This document shows positions 17,186 through 25,563 of a DNA stretch of 64,000 nucleotides, piece by piece. The notes beneath the pieces are model-generated. The model made no database searches. It saw nothing but the letters and a program-made list of their open reading frames with translations, and was not told the DNA's origin. This stretch comes from Maricaulis sp047308265. GTDB taxonomy: Bacteria > Pseudomonadota > Alphaproteobacteria > Caulobacterales > Maricaulaceae. The position numbers and the translations under genes are program-made. Position 1 is the first letter of the stretch, and each line of letters starts with the position of its first letter. The stretch is taken from NCBI RefSeq assembly GCF_047308265.1, contig NZ_JBKQWY010000001.1, forward strand, positions 248,001 through 312,000. Direction: 5' to 3'.

Positions 17186-17760
17186 GCCGAGTTTGCCGCC
17201 TTTTCCAGCCGTGTCAGGGAGTGATCGAACGGGCCGGGTTCATCCCAGGCACCGTCCGGGCGAATGAGCACCATGGGATCGGTATCCATGGTGATGGCAT
17301 CGACGGGCGGAACGAGAATGTGTTCGATTTCGACATATTCATAGTCGGAGAAGGCAAACAGGGGACGATCCGTGCGGACATGAAAGCCCGCCTTCTTCCA
17401 GTACTTGACCCGATCGAGCTGGGCATGCCCCAGCACGCGCCGATAGCCGCGGCGTGCGCAATAGGACAGGGCCTCGCTCATCAGGACTTCCATCACGCCT
17501 TTTGCCCGAAAGGCGGGCAGCACAGCCGCGCGCTCCACCTTGGCAAAATCGGCAAACCAGCGCACACGCAGCACGCCGACCGGTTCCTGGCCAAATCGGG
17601 CGATGAGATGCGATGTCGCGGCGAGATCATTGCCATCATACTCTTCGTGATAGGGGGCATACTGCTCGCCCAGATAGGTGACGCCGCGCAGGGTGAGCGC
17701 CATGACGACCTCATCCAGCGTGCGGGCGACATTGACGGTGATTTCGGGTGTGGAACTCAT
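17182..17760 (-). CDS. GNAT family N-acetyltransferase
   Basis: The 192-residue product carries the GNAT core: strand P-V-G-V-L-R-V-R-W-F, then V-E-R-A-A-V-L-P-A-F-R-A-K-G-V-M-E-V-L as the acetyl-CoA binding loop and helix, and Y-W-K-K-A-G-F-H-V near residue 125. A C-terminal extension of about 50 residues follows the domain. The acceptor substrate is unknown. It is flanked by four-base ATGA overlaps with the gene before and the gene after it, indicating tight translational coupling. Confidence 0.85.
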   Translation of the reverse strand: MSSTPEITVNVARTLDEVVMALTLRGVTYLGEQYAPYHEEYDGNDLAATSHLIARFGQEPVGVLRVRWFADFAKVERAAVLPAFRAKGVMEVLMSEALSYCARRGYRRVLGHAQLDRVKYWKKAGFHVRTDRPLFAFSDYEYVEIEHILVPPVDAITMDTDPMVLIRPDGAWDEPGPFDHSLTRLEKAANSA

Positions 17761-18368
17761 GATACTAACTCCTTGGACGCGCGGCGGGCGAGCAGAGGGG
17801 GTGGTGTATGGCGTACCGAGAGACCCTCAATTGCGTCCTGTGCAGGGCGAAAACCCAGGCGCCGCATAATACTTTGACCTTCCGGGCTGCGCGCCCGGCT
17901 ATAGATTCGCTTCCCGGCATAGGTGCCGGCCCAGCAATCAAGAAAGGCGCGAATGGCGCCGAGACGATCGGCCGGACGATCACCGGCAAGACCCCAGATC
18001 AGGACCGCCGGGCAGGTCTCGCCCGGGCGCGCCATCCAGTCCGCGCGATGATCATCATATCCAAATTGCCCATTGCGCAGGGCCGTCTCACCGGACGCCG
18101 TCAACGGAATACCGGCCACTAATGCAACCGGACGCCCTTCATCCCATTTGAGATAGAGCGAGCCGCCGGTGCGGGCCTGCACGCGAGTCATGGTTGAAAT
18201 GGAGGCGATGTCTCCTGGAATGACGGTATCGGCAAACGCATGCAGTTCTGACATTTGATCAGTCGGCACGAGTGTGAAGCCGCGTTCGCGAAGAAGTGCG
18301 TTCTGGCTGACCAAATCAAATTGAAGCGCGGTTGTGCCTTCTATAGTATGGGTTGTTCGGTCGAGCAT
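17757..18368 (-). CDS. hypothetical protein, acyltransferase-like
   Basis: The 203-residue product opens the compact operon. It has an alternating strand and helix pattern, S-L-Y-L-K-W-D-E-G-R-P-V-A-L-V-A-G-I-P at about 75-93, and a C-terminal segment with G-Q-S-I-M-R-R-L-G-F-R-P resembling the last part of a GNAT fold. I cannot assign a family firmly; a divergent acetyltransferase is the best guess. The start at 18368 leaves 71 bases to the divergent LysR gene, enough for a shared control region; longer starts would run into that gene. Confidence 0.65.
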   Translation of the reverse strand: MLDRTTHTIEGTTALQFDLVSQNALLRERGFTLVPTDQMSELHAFADTVIPGDIASISTMTRVQARTGGSLYLKWDEGRPVALVAGIPLTASGETALRNGQFGYDDHRADWMARPGETCPAVLIWGLAGDRPADRLGAIRAFLDCWAGTYAGKRIYSRARSPEGQSIMRRLGFRPAQDAIEGLSVRHTPPPLLARRASKELVS

Positions 18369-18439
18369 TTGCGCGCCTCTCGCTTGTGTGCCCGACAGGG
18401 TTAACCGGTGTTCATACTGGCCGCCTCTTCGAAGATGGA

Positions 18440-19429
18440 ATGATGGATAGTCTGGAAACAACACTCGACTTGCGCCGCAATGTCTTCGACTGGGACGATC
18501 TTCAGATCTTCCATGCGGTCGCGACCACCGGTTCGATGAGCGCAGCGGCCAACGCACTGGGCTGGCAGCAGCCCACCGTGTCCAAGCGCATGCGACAGCT
18601 TGAGGCGCGTCTGGGCACCAAGCTTATTGTGCGTCGAGCCGATGGTGTGTCGTTGACGGAGTCCGGTGAGCTGGCCCTGGACTATGTCAAAACCATGCAG
18701 CGTTCGGCCCAGCAATTGGAGAGCCGTGTCGCCGGTGCGGACAAGTCTCCCAATGGGACCGTGGTGCTGCGCGCTTCTGATGGTCTTGCTACGTACTGGC
18801 TTGCGCGACACATGCCAGCCTTTATGCGGGTAAATCCGGGGATTGATCTGGTGGTGGAAAATACGGCCACAGCATCATCCACGGATCCGGCTCCGGATCT
18901 GGCCATTACGTTTACGCCGGAAAAGGATATGGACACCAAGGCGGTTGCGCTGGGCAGCCTGCATTACATGCCGTTTGCGTCGCGTGAATTCATACAGACC
19001 TATGGAGAGCCGGCATCGCTGCACGAAGCGCTCAGCCTGAGATTTCTGCAGCTGGGTACCTACAACCGCGATGAGTCCCGTTGGGGAAACCGGGTGCTCG
19101 CGGTCGATTCGTATATAAATTATAGCTTTCGCACTCAGGTCAGTTCGGTGTTGTTTGAAACCTTACGTCATGGAGGCGGGATCGCAATGGCCCCAACCTT
19201 CTTGGCCGAACTATATCCAGAAGAACTGGTTGTGCTGGATTATGACTTCACTCAAAGCGTACGCTTTTGGCTGAAGTATACGCCCGAAAGCCAGAGAATG
19301 AGCAGGACTAAAAAGGTCGGTGAGTGGATTGTTGATTGTTTTGATAGACAAATCAATCCATGGTTCCGCGAAGAATTCGTTCACCCCGAGGAATTCTGCG
19401 GCATCGACGTCATCAGGTCCAAGACGTGA
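18440..19429 (+). CDS. LysR family transcriptional regulator
   Basis: The 329-residue product has the N-terminal winged helix-turn-helix (D-D-L-Q-I-F-H-A-V-A-T-T-G-S-M-S-A-A-A, then Q-P-T-V-S-K-R at 44-50) and a periplasmic-binding-like effector domain. It is divergent from the four-gene acetyltransferase/isochorismatase operon across 71 bases, so that operon is the likely target. Two adjacent ATGs (18440, 18443) follow GAAGATGGA. The last ~330 bases are visibly richer in A/T and in AGA/AGG codons than the first part, hinting at a different history for the C-terminus. Confidence 0.92.
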   Translation: MMDSLETTLDLRRNVFDWDDLQIFHAVATTGSMSAAANALGWQQPTVSKRMRQLEARLGTKLIVRRADGVSLTESGELALDYVKTMQRSAQQLESRVAGADKSPNGTVVLRASDGLATYWLARHMPAFMRVNPGIDLVVENTATASSTDPAPDLAITFTPEKDMDTKAVALGSLHYMPFASREFIQTYGEPASLHEALSLRFLQLGTYNRDESRWGNRVLAVDSYINYSFRTQVSSVLFETLRHGGGIAMAPTFLAELYPEELVVLDYDFTQSVRFWLKYTPESQRMSRTKKVGEWIVDCFDRQINPWFREEFVHPEEFCGIDVIRSKT

Positions 19430-19437
19430 GGTAAGAT

Positions 19438-19824
19438 ATGAGTGCTCGAGGTCCGACGAGTATTGACCAACATGTAGGCGCACGACTTCGTCTGCGTCGC
19501 AGCCTCCTGGAAATGAGTCAGTCCGAGCTCGGAGAAAAGCTCGGCGTCACATTCCAGCAGGTTCAGAAATATGAGCGCGGTGCCAACCGCATCGGCGCCA
19601 GCCGCCTGTTCCAGGTCGCCAAGGTTCTTGGTGTGCCGGTGAGCTATTTCTTCGAAGGCCTGGATGAAACCGGCGCTAACGAACTGGGCGGTGACGAATC
19701 CGATACGCTGTATGATTTTATCGCGAGCCCGGATGGTCTGGCGCTTGCGTCCGCCTTTAGCGGCATCTCCGATCAGACGGTTCGCCGTCGTGTGATCGAT
19801 CTGTTGCGCTCCCTGTCCGACTAA
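19438..19824 (+). CDS. XRE-family helix-turn-helix regulator (PraR-like)
   Basis: The 128-residue product has a lambda-repressor-like HTH at about 12-67 (L-R-L-R-R-S-L-L-E-M-S-Q-S-E-L-G-E-K-L-G and F-Q-Q-V-Q-K-Y-E-R-G) and a C-terminal helical part ending in R-R-R-V-I-D-L-L-R-S-L. This short architecture is widespread in alphaproteobacteria and includes PraR of rhizobia, which controls quorum-sensing and surface traits; targets here are unknown. It starts eight bases after the LysR stop and is followed by a strong intrinsic terminator, so the two may be co-transcribed. Confidence 0.9.
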   Translation: MSARGPTSIDQHVGARLRLRRSLLEMSQSELGEKLGVTFQQVQKYERGANRIGASRLFQVAKVLGVPVSYFFEGLDETGANELGGDESDTLYDFIASPDGLALASAFSGISDQTVRRRVIDLLRSLSD

Positions 19825-19848
19825 TATCGACAGGTATGCCATGTCATG

Positions 19849-19881
19849 AACACCGGTCCTTGCAGGGCCGGTGTTTTTGTT
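19849..19881 (+). terminator. Rho-independent terminator after XRE regulator
   Basis: AACACCGGTCCT, loop TGC, AGGGCCGGTGTT forms a stem with a single G-U pair, followed by TTTGTTT. It lies 25 bases downstream of the regulator stop. Confidence 0.85.
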
Positions 19882-20029
19882 TGCCGATTGACTGCAAACC
19901 TTGCCCTGAAATGCCCGAGATTGCGTGTGACTGGAGCATGAACACGCTCGCCTAGGAAACGCCCGCTTCAGGCCCAAGACCTGCCCTGTCCTTTTGCGAC
20001 ACAGTGATTACGCACTTTGGGAGGGCGCC

Positions 20030-20188
20030 ATGACACAGACATCCAACACCAAAACGACGCATCGCACCGGCCGGGAAACATCCGCACAGGGACTGCACCC
20101 CCTGTTTCGGATTGGCGGTCTGGGTCCGCGAAATGCGTCTTCCGTCGGACGGCCCATGAGCCAGTCCAGCCATCAGACCCGAAACTAG
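20030..20188 (+). CDS. hypothetical 52-residue protein
   Basis: A short frame starts with ATG five bases after GGGAGG, a good ribosome site. The product is polar, rich in Thr, Ser, Arg and Gly, with no membrane segment and no recognised domain. It lies alone between a terminator and tRNA-Gly. The only support is the ribosome site and the open frame. Confidence 0.3.
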   Translation: MTQTSNTKTTHRTGRETSAQGLHPLFRIGGLGPRNASSVGRPMSQSSHQTRN

Positions 20189-20311
20189 CGCGGGTCGATA
20201 ACACTCAATGGACGCCGCGAAGCTGGGTCTGTGCCGGCAGCGAGGATATCGCTTCTGCGGGTGACCAATCGAAATCGCGGCCATCAAACGTCGGGAAAGA
20301 AGGATTAAAAA

Positions 20312-20386
20312 TGGAGCGGGCGATGAGATTCGAACTCACGACATTCACCTTGGCAAGGTGACGCTCTACCCCTGAGCTACGCCCGC
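20312..20386 (-). tRNA. tRNA-Gly (GCC)
   Basis: Read on the minus strand the sequence folds as a complete cloverleaf: acceptor GCGGGCG / CGCCCGC, D arm GCTC...GAGC, anticodon stem TCACC / GGTGA with loop TTGCCAA (anticodon GCC), T arm GTGAG-TTCGAAT-CTCAT, discriminator T and an encoded CCA. It decodes GGC/GGU glycine codons. The length is 75 bases including CCA. Confidence 0.97.
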
Positions 20387-20425
20387 TCACTGTTTGCAGG
20401 GCCGTGGCCCCGCTGGGGAGCGGGG

Positions 20426-20454
20426 TATATCGCGCAAAGCCGTTCCGATTGCAA
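20426..20454 (-). promoter_or_regulatory. candidate promoter of tRNA-Gly
   Basis: On the minus strand, TTGCAA (20449-20454), a 17-base spacer and GATATA (20426-20431) precede the tRNA by about 40 bases. A GC-rich segment (CCCCGC) follows, consistent with a stringently controlled stable-RNA promoter. Prediction only. Confidence 0.45.
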
Positions 20455-20517
20455 GCGGTGATGTGAGACCTTTTGCAGTCGGGTTGATTTCGGCGCGGTT
20501 GCGGGTTTGATATCTCC

Positions 20518-21027
20518 ATGCCTGCAAGTCGATCCGATCTTTTTACCTATCTGGACGAGCTGGATATCGCGCATTCCACGCTCGAACATCCGGCCGTGTT
20601 CACTGTGGATGAGGGCCGGGAGATCAAGTCTGCCCTGCCGGGCGGGCACACGAAAAATCTCTTCCTCAAAGACAAGAAAGACAATCTGGTCCTGGTCTCG
20701 GCGCTCGGTCAGACACCGATCCGGATCAACCGGCTTCATCCGGTTCTGGGGTGTGCCCGCCTGTCGTTTGGCAAGGAGGAGCTGTTGTTCGATGTGCTGG
20801 GCGTTCGGCCCGGGTCTGTGACGGCCTTCTCTCTCATCAATGACAGCGAGAAACGTGTGCGTTTCGTGGTGGATGCGGCACTGATGGCCCACGAGATCGT
20901 GAATTTCCACCCGCTTGAGAATACCGCCACGACCTCCATCTCGGCCGATGATCTGCGACGGTTTGTTCAGTCAACCGGCCATGGGATGGAAGAAGTCGAC
21001 TTTGCGGCACTGGCGGCTGCAGAATGA
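20518..21027 (+). CDS. prolyl-tRNA editing deacylase domain protein (ProX/PrdX-like)
   Basis: The 169-residue product is a free-standing YbaK-type editing domain that hydrolyses mischarged tRNA, in ProX the Ala-tRNA(Pro) formed by prolyl-tRNA synthetase. Visible features are T-L-E-H-P-A-V-F-T-V-D-E, G-G-H-T-K-N-L-F-L-K-D-K-K with the conserved lysine, and G-V-R-P-G-S-V-T-A-F-S-L. It is cytosolic and lies upstream of cnoX with a 60-base gap. The tRNA substrate is inferred from family, not shown here. Confidence 0.88.
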   Translation: MPASRSDLFTYLDELDIAHSTLEHPAVFTVDEGREIKSALPGGHTKNLFLKDKKDNLVLVSALGQTPIRINRLHPVLGCARLSFGKEELLFDVLGVRPGSVTAFSLINDSEKRVRFVVDAALMAHEIVNFHPLENTATTSISADDLRRFVQSTGHGMEEVDFAALAAAE

Positions 21028-21087
21028 AGACTTGATCGCCTCCGGGTGCAGGTCCACTTAGAGCGTGACAGAACAAGGATGACACTC

Positions 21088-21984
21088 ATGGCAATGACCG
21101 GTGATGGCGCTACTGCGGATCTGATCAAGAATTCCTCCGATCAGACCTTTATGGCCGACGTGATCGAACCGTCGCGAGAGGTCCCGGTCCTGGTCGATTT
21201 CTGGGCCCCTTGGTGTGGTCCGTGTCGCCAGCTCGGGCCGGCGATCGAGCGCGCGGTCTCTCTGGCCAAAGGTGCGGTTCGCCTGGTGAAGATCAATATC
21301 GATGAAAACCCGGGCATTGCCGGCCAGCTTCGGGTGCAATCCATCCCGGCGGTCTTTGCGTTCAAGGATGGTCAGCCTGTCGATGGTTTCATGGGGGCTA
21401 TTCCGGAAAGCCAGATCCAGGACTTCATCAAACGCCTGACCGGTGACGGACCGAGTGCGGAAGAGCTTGCCGAGATACTCAAGCGAGCCGAGGCGGCCTT
21501 TGCTGAGGGAGATCCCGGTGGGGCTTCCCAGGATTATGCGATGGTCGCCCAGATGGATCCGGGGAATCCTGAGGCCCTGGCAGGTTTGGCGCGGATCTGG
21601 TTTGATGCCGGTGAAGTGGAGCGTGCCGAGGAAATCCTCAAACAGGTTCCTGCCGAACGGGCAGACCACCCCGCGGTCAAAGGTGTTCGGACGGCGATGG
21701 AACTGGCGGCATCTGGCGGAAATGAAGCGACCGCCGAGCTTGTTGTGGCTGTCCGCGATAATCCTGCCAATCTTGAGGCCCGCTTCGAGCTGGCCCAGGC
21801 CTATCTGGCAGAGGCCGATTATCAGGCCGCCGCCGATCAATTGCTGGCGATCACTGCGCTGGAAAAGGAATGGAATGACAAGGCGGCACGCGAGCTCCTG
21901 CTTAAAGTGTTCGAGGCGGCCGGGCCGAACAGCGAGGTGACCCGAAGCGGTCGTCGCCGACTGTCCTCCCTTCTGTTCGCATAG
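21088..21984 (+). CDS. cnoX: chaperedoxin CnoX (thioredoxin domain plus TPR)
   Basis: Residues ~15-120 form a thioredoxin domain with W-C-G-P-C (Cys43, Cys46); the rest is TPR-like (A-L-A-G-L-A-R-I-W-F-D-A-G-E-V-E-R-A). CnoX holds oxidatively damaged proteins and passes them to GroEL. E. coli CnoX lacks the first cysteine, whereas alphaproteobacterial proteins such as Caulobacter CnoX retain CxxC and reductase ability, as here. The ATG at 21088 is chosen because AAGG lies nine bases upstream; 21079 and 21094 are alternatives. Confidence 0.9.
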   Translation: MAMTGDGATADLIKNSSDQTFMADVIEPSREVPVLVDFWAPWCGPCRQLGPAIERAVSLAKGAVRLVKINIDENPGIAGQLRVQSIPAVFAFKDGQPVDGFMGAIPESQIQDFIKRLTGDGPSAEELAEILKRAEAAFAEGDPGGASQDYAMVAQMDPGNPEALAGLARIWFDAGEVERAEEILKQVPAERADHPAVKGVRTAMELAASGGNEATAELVVAVRDNPANLEARFELAQAYLAEADYQAAADQLLAITALEKEWNDKAARELLLKVFEAAGPNSEVTRSGRRRLSSLLFA

Positions 21985-21994
21985 GAAGAGCATC

Positions 21995-22192
21995 ATGTCT
22001 GATACCCAAGAACGCACACTTGATCCCAAACTGCTCGAGGTTTTGGTCTGTCCTGTGACCCGGGCTCCACTGCGGTATGACGCCGAGGCTCGCGAACTGG
22101 TCTCCGAGAGTGCCGGTTTGGCCTATCCGGTGCGCGACGGTATTCCGGTTATGCTGGAAGACGAGGCACGTCGCCTGGAGGAGGCGGGATGA
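21995..22192 (+). CDS. Trm112 family protein (UPF0434)
   Basis: This 65-residue protein matches the short bacterial Trm112-like family: L-L-E-V-L-V-C-P-V-T-R-A-P-L and A-Y-P-V-R-D-G-I-P-V-M-L. In yeast and archaea Trm112 activates methyltransferases; bacterial partners are unproven. Only one cysteine remains, so a zinc site is unlikely. It begins 11 bases after cnoX with AGGAAGAG upstream and overlaps the next gene by four bases (ATGA). Confidence 0.92.
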   Translation: MSDTQERTLDPKLLEVLVCPVTRAPLRYDAEARELVSESAGLAYPVRDGIPVMLEDEARRLEEAG

Positions 22193-22494
22193 GCCGTCCC
22201 TGGCCCCAGGCGCTGAATTTCTCCTCTGGCCGGAAGGTCCTCGACATCCAGTTCGATGATGGACGTCGTTTTGCCATTCCCTTTGAAACCTTGCGGGTGG
22301 AAAGCCCCAGTGCCGAGGTGCAGGGCCATGGTCCCGGACAGAAAAAAACCGTGACGGGAAAGGCCAACGTGCTGATCACGCAAGCGGACCCCGTGGGACG
22401 ATATGCCGTGCGGCTGGTCTTTGATGATGGTCATGACAGCGGCATTTTTACCTGGGACTATCTCTACGCGCTCGGCGAGGCCTCCGCCGCCTGA
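22189..22494 (+). CDS. DUF971 / gamma-butyrobetaine hydroxylase-like N-terminal domain protein
   Basis: The 101-residue product contains the DUF971 pattern: V-L-D-I-Q-F-D-D-G-R-R-F-A-I-P-F-E-T-L-R-V-E-S-P and H-D-S-G-I-F-T-W-D-Y-L. In larger proteins this fold accompanies oxygenases or iron-sulfur assembly proteins; the stand-alone form has no settled function. Its start overlaps the Trm112-like gene by four bases, so cnoX, the Trm112-like gene and this gene look like one transcript. Confidence 0.88.
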   Translation: MSRPWPQALNFSSGRKVLDIQFDDGRRFAIPFETLRVESPSAEVQGHGPGQKKTVTGKANVLITQADPVGRYAVRLVFDDGHDSGIFTWDYLYALGEASAA

Positions 22495-22645
22495 TTGGCG
22501 AGGTCTGATCTGTGTGGCCTGCGTGTCACGGATCACGCGTGCATACCCCCTCCTCGCGTTATTGCATCCCGCGACATCTGGTTTTCAACCGTCGTTTTCC
22601 CATATGAGCGACATCTGAGAGCCTTGATGAGGCGGGAGTTCGACG

Positions 22646-22870
22646 ATGACACGGCTGCGCAAACCTATCGGCATTCAATTGCTCGCCCAGTCCGGCCTGG
22701 TCTGGGGGGCAATGGCCATATTCATCGGATTGTTTGCATGGGTCGCCTGGACCAGTCGGCCCGAGCCCATCGAGCTTATGATGCAGGGCGCCATCCCGAC
22801 GGCGGATGTCCAAAAGCCCCTTTCCCAGAACCTGGCCGCAGAAAACCAGGTCGCGGACACTGACGGGTGA
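22646..22870 (+). CDS. hypothetical small membrane protein
   Basis: The 74-residue product has one hydrophobic segment (about 15-36, V-W-G-A-M-A-I-F-I-G-L-F-A-W-V-A-W) flanked by a basic N-terminus and a polar C-terminus. GGGAG lies nine bases upstream of the ATG. It sits 151 bases after the DUF971 gene, in a stretch without other coding signal. No family recognised. Confidence 0.5.
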   Translation: MTRLRKPIGIQLLAQSGLVWGAMAIFIGLFAWVAWTSRPEPIELMMQGAIPTADVQKPLSQNLAAENQVADTDG

Positions 22871-22924
22871 TCCGCTGTCCTGTGCCGGGCGTATCGGAGA
22901 CAGGTTGTTTCGGGAATTTTCATC

Positions 22925-23260
22925 ATGCCTGTCCGCGCACGCTTGCTCATCGCCCTGCTCACTATTGTGCTGACCGGATTGATCGTGTGGGCGATCCAGG
23001 CCGGTGAATTTGGTGCAGCCGGCGATTTCCTGACCCAGCGACCCTGGGGCATTGTGACTCTGGTGGACTTGTATTTCGGCTTTGTGATTTCGGCCCTGTT
23101 GATTGGCTGGACCGAACGGAAGGTGTGGCTGACGCTGGTCTGGGCGATGCCGATTTTCGTGTTGGGAAATGTCTGGACCGGTGTCTGGCTGGTCTTTCGT
23201 GGGCCGCGGCTCTATCGCAAGCTGGTCGATAAAAACGGCCCGGAGCGTGAACCGTCCTGA
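22925..23260 (+). CDS. small integral membrane protein (three segments)
   Basis: The 111-residue product has hydrophobic segments at about 5-24, 42-62 and 69-91, and a basic C-terminal tail. The pattern T-L-V-D-L-Y-F-G-F-V-I-S-A and W-A-M-P-I-F-V-L-G-N-V recalls the DUF1475/DUF2834 type of small membrane protein, but I am not certain of the family. No partner is suggested by position; it precedes ffh by 200 bases. Confidence 0.75.
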   Translation: MPVRARLLIALLTIVLTGLIVWAIQAGEFGAAGDFLTQRPWGIVTLVDLYFGFVISALLIGWTERKVWLTLVWAMPIFVLGNVWTGVWLVFRGPRLYRKLVDKNGPEREPS

Positions 23261-23278
23261 AGGTCGGCGTGGTTATCC

Positions 23279-23307
23279 TTGACTCTTTCGTCCTGACGGC
23301 GTAAACG
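23279..23307 (+). promoter_or_regulatory. candidate promoter upstream of ffh
   Basis: TTGACT (23279-23284), a 17-base spacer and TAAACG (23302-23307) form a plausible housekeeping promoter about 150 bases before ffh. The leader that follows contains the hairpin at 23384-23420. Prediction only. Confidence 0.3.
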
Positions 23308-23383
23308 CGCCGCTTCATCATTCAAGCTGTCTAGCTTGTCTTACCTGCACAATCTCCCACATGCCGGGAGAGGGAGGCAGGCG

Positions 23384-23420
23384 AGCCCTCCGCTCGGCGA
23401 AGTTTTCGCTCAGCGGGGCT
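23384..23420 (+). other. stem-loop in ffh leader
   Basis: AGCC-ct-CCGCT pairs with AGCGGGGCT, and the enclosed GCGAA/TTCGC forms an inner stem. It ends 40 bases before the ffh start. No T-run follows directly, so it is a leader structure rather than a clear terminator. Confidence 0.35.
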
Positions 23421-23460
23421 ACACTGCTTTGCGTGATGGTCTGAGAAAGAGGCAAGGGTC

Positions 23461-24990
23461 ATGTTTGACACGCTGACAGAACGATTAGGCGGAATTTTCG
23501 ACGGGCTCACCGGACGTGGTGTGCTCTCGGAAAAAGATGTGGACGCGGCCCTGCGCGAGATCCGCATTGCTCTGCTTGAGGCGGATGTCGCCCTGCCGGT
23601 TGTCAAATCGGTGATCAAACAGATCCGTGAGCGCGCCGTGGGTGAGGATGTCATCCGCGCTGTTGCGCCCGGTCAGCAAGTGATCAAGATCGTCCATGAT
23701 GCCCTTGTCGATCTGCTGGGCGGTGAGGGAGAACCGGTCGGTCTGACCCTCGAGGGCGAGCCGCCGATTGCCATCCTGATGGCCGGTCTGCAGGGCTCAG
23801 GTAAAACGACGACCTCGGCCAAGCTGGCCAAACGCATCCAGGACAAGCACAAGAAGAAAGTGCTGCTGGCCTCGCTCGACACCCGTCGCCCGGCCGCGAT
23901 GCAGCAATTGCAACAGCTGGCGGGGACTGTGGAAGCGGGGTTCCTTCCGATCGTTGAAGGCCAGACCGCTGTCGATATTGCCAAGCGTGCGATGAGTGCG
24001 GGCAAGCTTCAGGGCTATGATGTCGTCATTCTCGACACCGCCGGCCGGACCTCGATCGACGAGGAGATGATGGCGGAAGCCAAGGCGATTGCCGAGGTGA
24101 CACGCCCGCACGAGACTTTGCTGGTGGCTGACAGCCTGACTGGCCAGGACGCGGTGGAAACCGCCAATCGTTTCCATGAGCGTCTGCCTTTGACGGGTCT
24201 GGTCCTGACCCGTATGGACGGTGATGGTCGCGGCGGTGCAGCTCTGTCGATGCGCCATGTTACCGGTCTGCCGATCAAATTCCTGGGTGTTTCGGAAAAG
24301 CCGGATGGTCTCGATGCGTTTGACGCACGCCGTCTGGCCGGCCGGATCCTCGGTCGGGGTGATATTGTCTCGCTGGTCGAAAAGGCAGCGGAACAGGTCG
24401 ACCAGGAAAAAGCCGAGCGCATGGCCAAGAAAATGGCCAAGGGCAAGTTCGATCTCGAGGACCTGCGCGAGCAATTCGGTCAACTCAAGAAAATGGGTGG
24501 ACTGGGCGGTCTGATGGGATTGATGCCGGGCATGAACAAGGCGGCGAAATCACAAATGGCCAATGCCGGCTTTGACGACAAGATGCTCTCACGGCAGGAA
24601 GCGATCATCCTGTCGATGACCAAGCAGGAGCGGGCGCGCCCGGAAATCCTTAAGGCCAGTCGCAAAAAGCGTATTGCGGCCGGAGCCGGCGTCCAGGTCG
24701 CCGATGTGAACAAGCTTCTCAAAATGCATCGCCAGATGTCTGACGTCATGAAGAAGGCTGGCAAGAAAGGCCGTGGCGGACTGGCAGGCATGATGGGCGG
24801 AATGCCCGGCGGCATGCCGCCAGGCGGCATGAATCCGGCCGATCTGGGCGGGGCGACACAGGATTTGCTGGGGGGCAATGCGCCGTCCGGCCTGCCCGGC
24901 TTGCCGGGCTCCAAACCCACCCTGCCAGGACTTGGGGGCGGTTCGCCGCTGGGGCCGAAAGGCCTGCCCCCGGGATTTGGCAAGAAATAG
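23461..24990 (+). CDS. ffh: signal recognition particle protein Ffh (SRP54)
   Basis: Ffh binds 4.5S RNA and signal sequences and targets nascent membrane proteins to FtsY. The 509-residue product has the N domain, the GTPase G domain (G-L-Q-G-S-G-K-T-T-T, D-T-R-R-P-A-A, D-T-A-G-R, T-R-M-D-G-D-G-R-G-G) and the Met-rich M domain (G-L-M-G-L-M-P-G-M-N-K). After the M domain there is a ~70-residue Gly/Pro/Met-rich low-complexity tail ending in F-G-K-K, longer than in E. coli. It is followed after 38 bases by rpsP, so it probably heads the ribosomal operon. Confidence 0.97.
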   Translation: MFDTLTERLGGIFDGLTGRGVLSEKDVDAALREIRIALLEADVALPVVKSVIKQIRERAVGEDVIRAVAPGQQVIKIVHDALVDLLGGEGEPVGLTLEGEPPIAILMAGLQGSGKTTTSAKLAKRIQDKHKKKVLLASLDTRRPAAMQQLQQLAGTVEAGFLPIVEGQTAVDIAKRAMSAGKLQGYDVVILDTAGRTSIDEEMMAEAKAIAEVTRPHETLLVADSLTGQDAVETANRFHERLPLTGLVLTRMDGDGRGGAALSMRHVTGLPIKFLGVSEKPDGLDAFDARRLAGRILGRGDIVSLVEKAAEQVDQEKAERMAKKMAKGKFDLEDLREQFGQLKKMGGLGGLMGLMPGMNKAAKSQMANAGFDDKMLSRQEAIILSMTKQERARPEILKASRKKRIAAGAGVQVADVNKLLKMHRQMSDVMKKAGKKGRGGLAGMMGGMPGGMPPGGMNPADLGGATQDLLGGNAPSGLPGLPGSKPTLPGLGGGSPLGPKGLPPGFGKK

Positions 24991-25028
24991 ACTTTGAACA
25001 AGACCTAAGTGACTGAAGGAATACCACA

Positions 25029-25472
25029 ATGGCACTGAAAATTCGTCTCGCCCGCGGTGGCGCCAAAAAGCGCCCTTACTACCGAATTGTTGTGGCGGAC
25101 AGCCGCATGCCGCGCGACGGCCGTTTCATCGAGAAAGTCGGCACCTATAACCCGATGCTGCCGAAAGACGGTGAGCGTGTGAAGCTGGAGATGGACAAGA
25201 TCAAGGCCTGGATCGCCAAGGGCGCCCAGCCGACCGATCGTGTCGCTCGCTTCATCAGCCAGGCCGATGCAGAGGCGTGGACGTGGGAGCGCGGCAATAA
25301 CCCGCAAAAAGCCGAGCCGGGTCAAAAGGCCAAGGAACGTGCTGCCGAGAAGGCCGAGAAAGAAGCCGAGCGCAAGGCGGCTGAAGAAGAAGCTGCGGCG
25401 GCCGCCGCTGCTGCTGAAGCCGAGGCGTCCGAAGCTCCGGCGGAAGACGGTGGTGAAGAGGCTTCCGAGTAA
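25029..25472 (+). CDS. rpsP: 30S ribosomal protein S16
   Basis: The first ~80 residues are a standard S16 (I-R-L-A-R-G-G-A-K-K-R-P-Y-Y-R-I-V-V-A-D), which stabilises the 16S 5' domain. The remaining ~65 residues are an extension composed almost only of Ala, Glu and Lys, ending in an acidic segment; similar Ala/Glu-rich tails occur in other alphaproteobacterial S16 proteins. Total length 147. It is part of the ffh-rpsP-rimM-(acyltransferase)-trmD-rplS series. Confidence 0.97.
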   Translation: MALKIRLARGGAKKRPYYRIVVADSRMPRDGRFIEKVGTYNPMLPKDGERVKLEMDKIKAWIAKGAQPTDRVARFISQADAEAWTWERGNNPQKAEPGQKAKERAAEKAEKEAERKAAEEEAAAAAAAAEAEASEAPAEDGGEEASE

Positions 25473-25563
25473 GCTCTCACCCTCTATTTCAGTCCGATGG
25501 ATGCCGGGAGAGAAGGTCTTTCCCGGTGTCCACCGGAATGGCGACCTGACCGGGTGACCTGAG

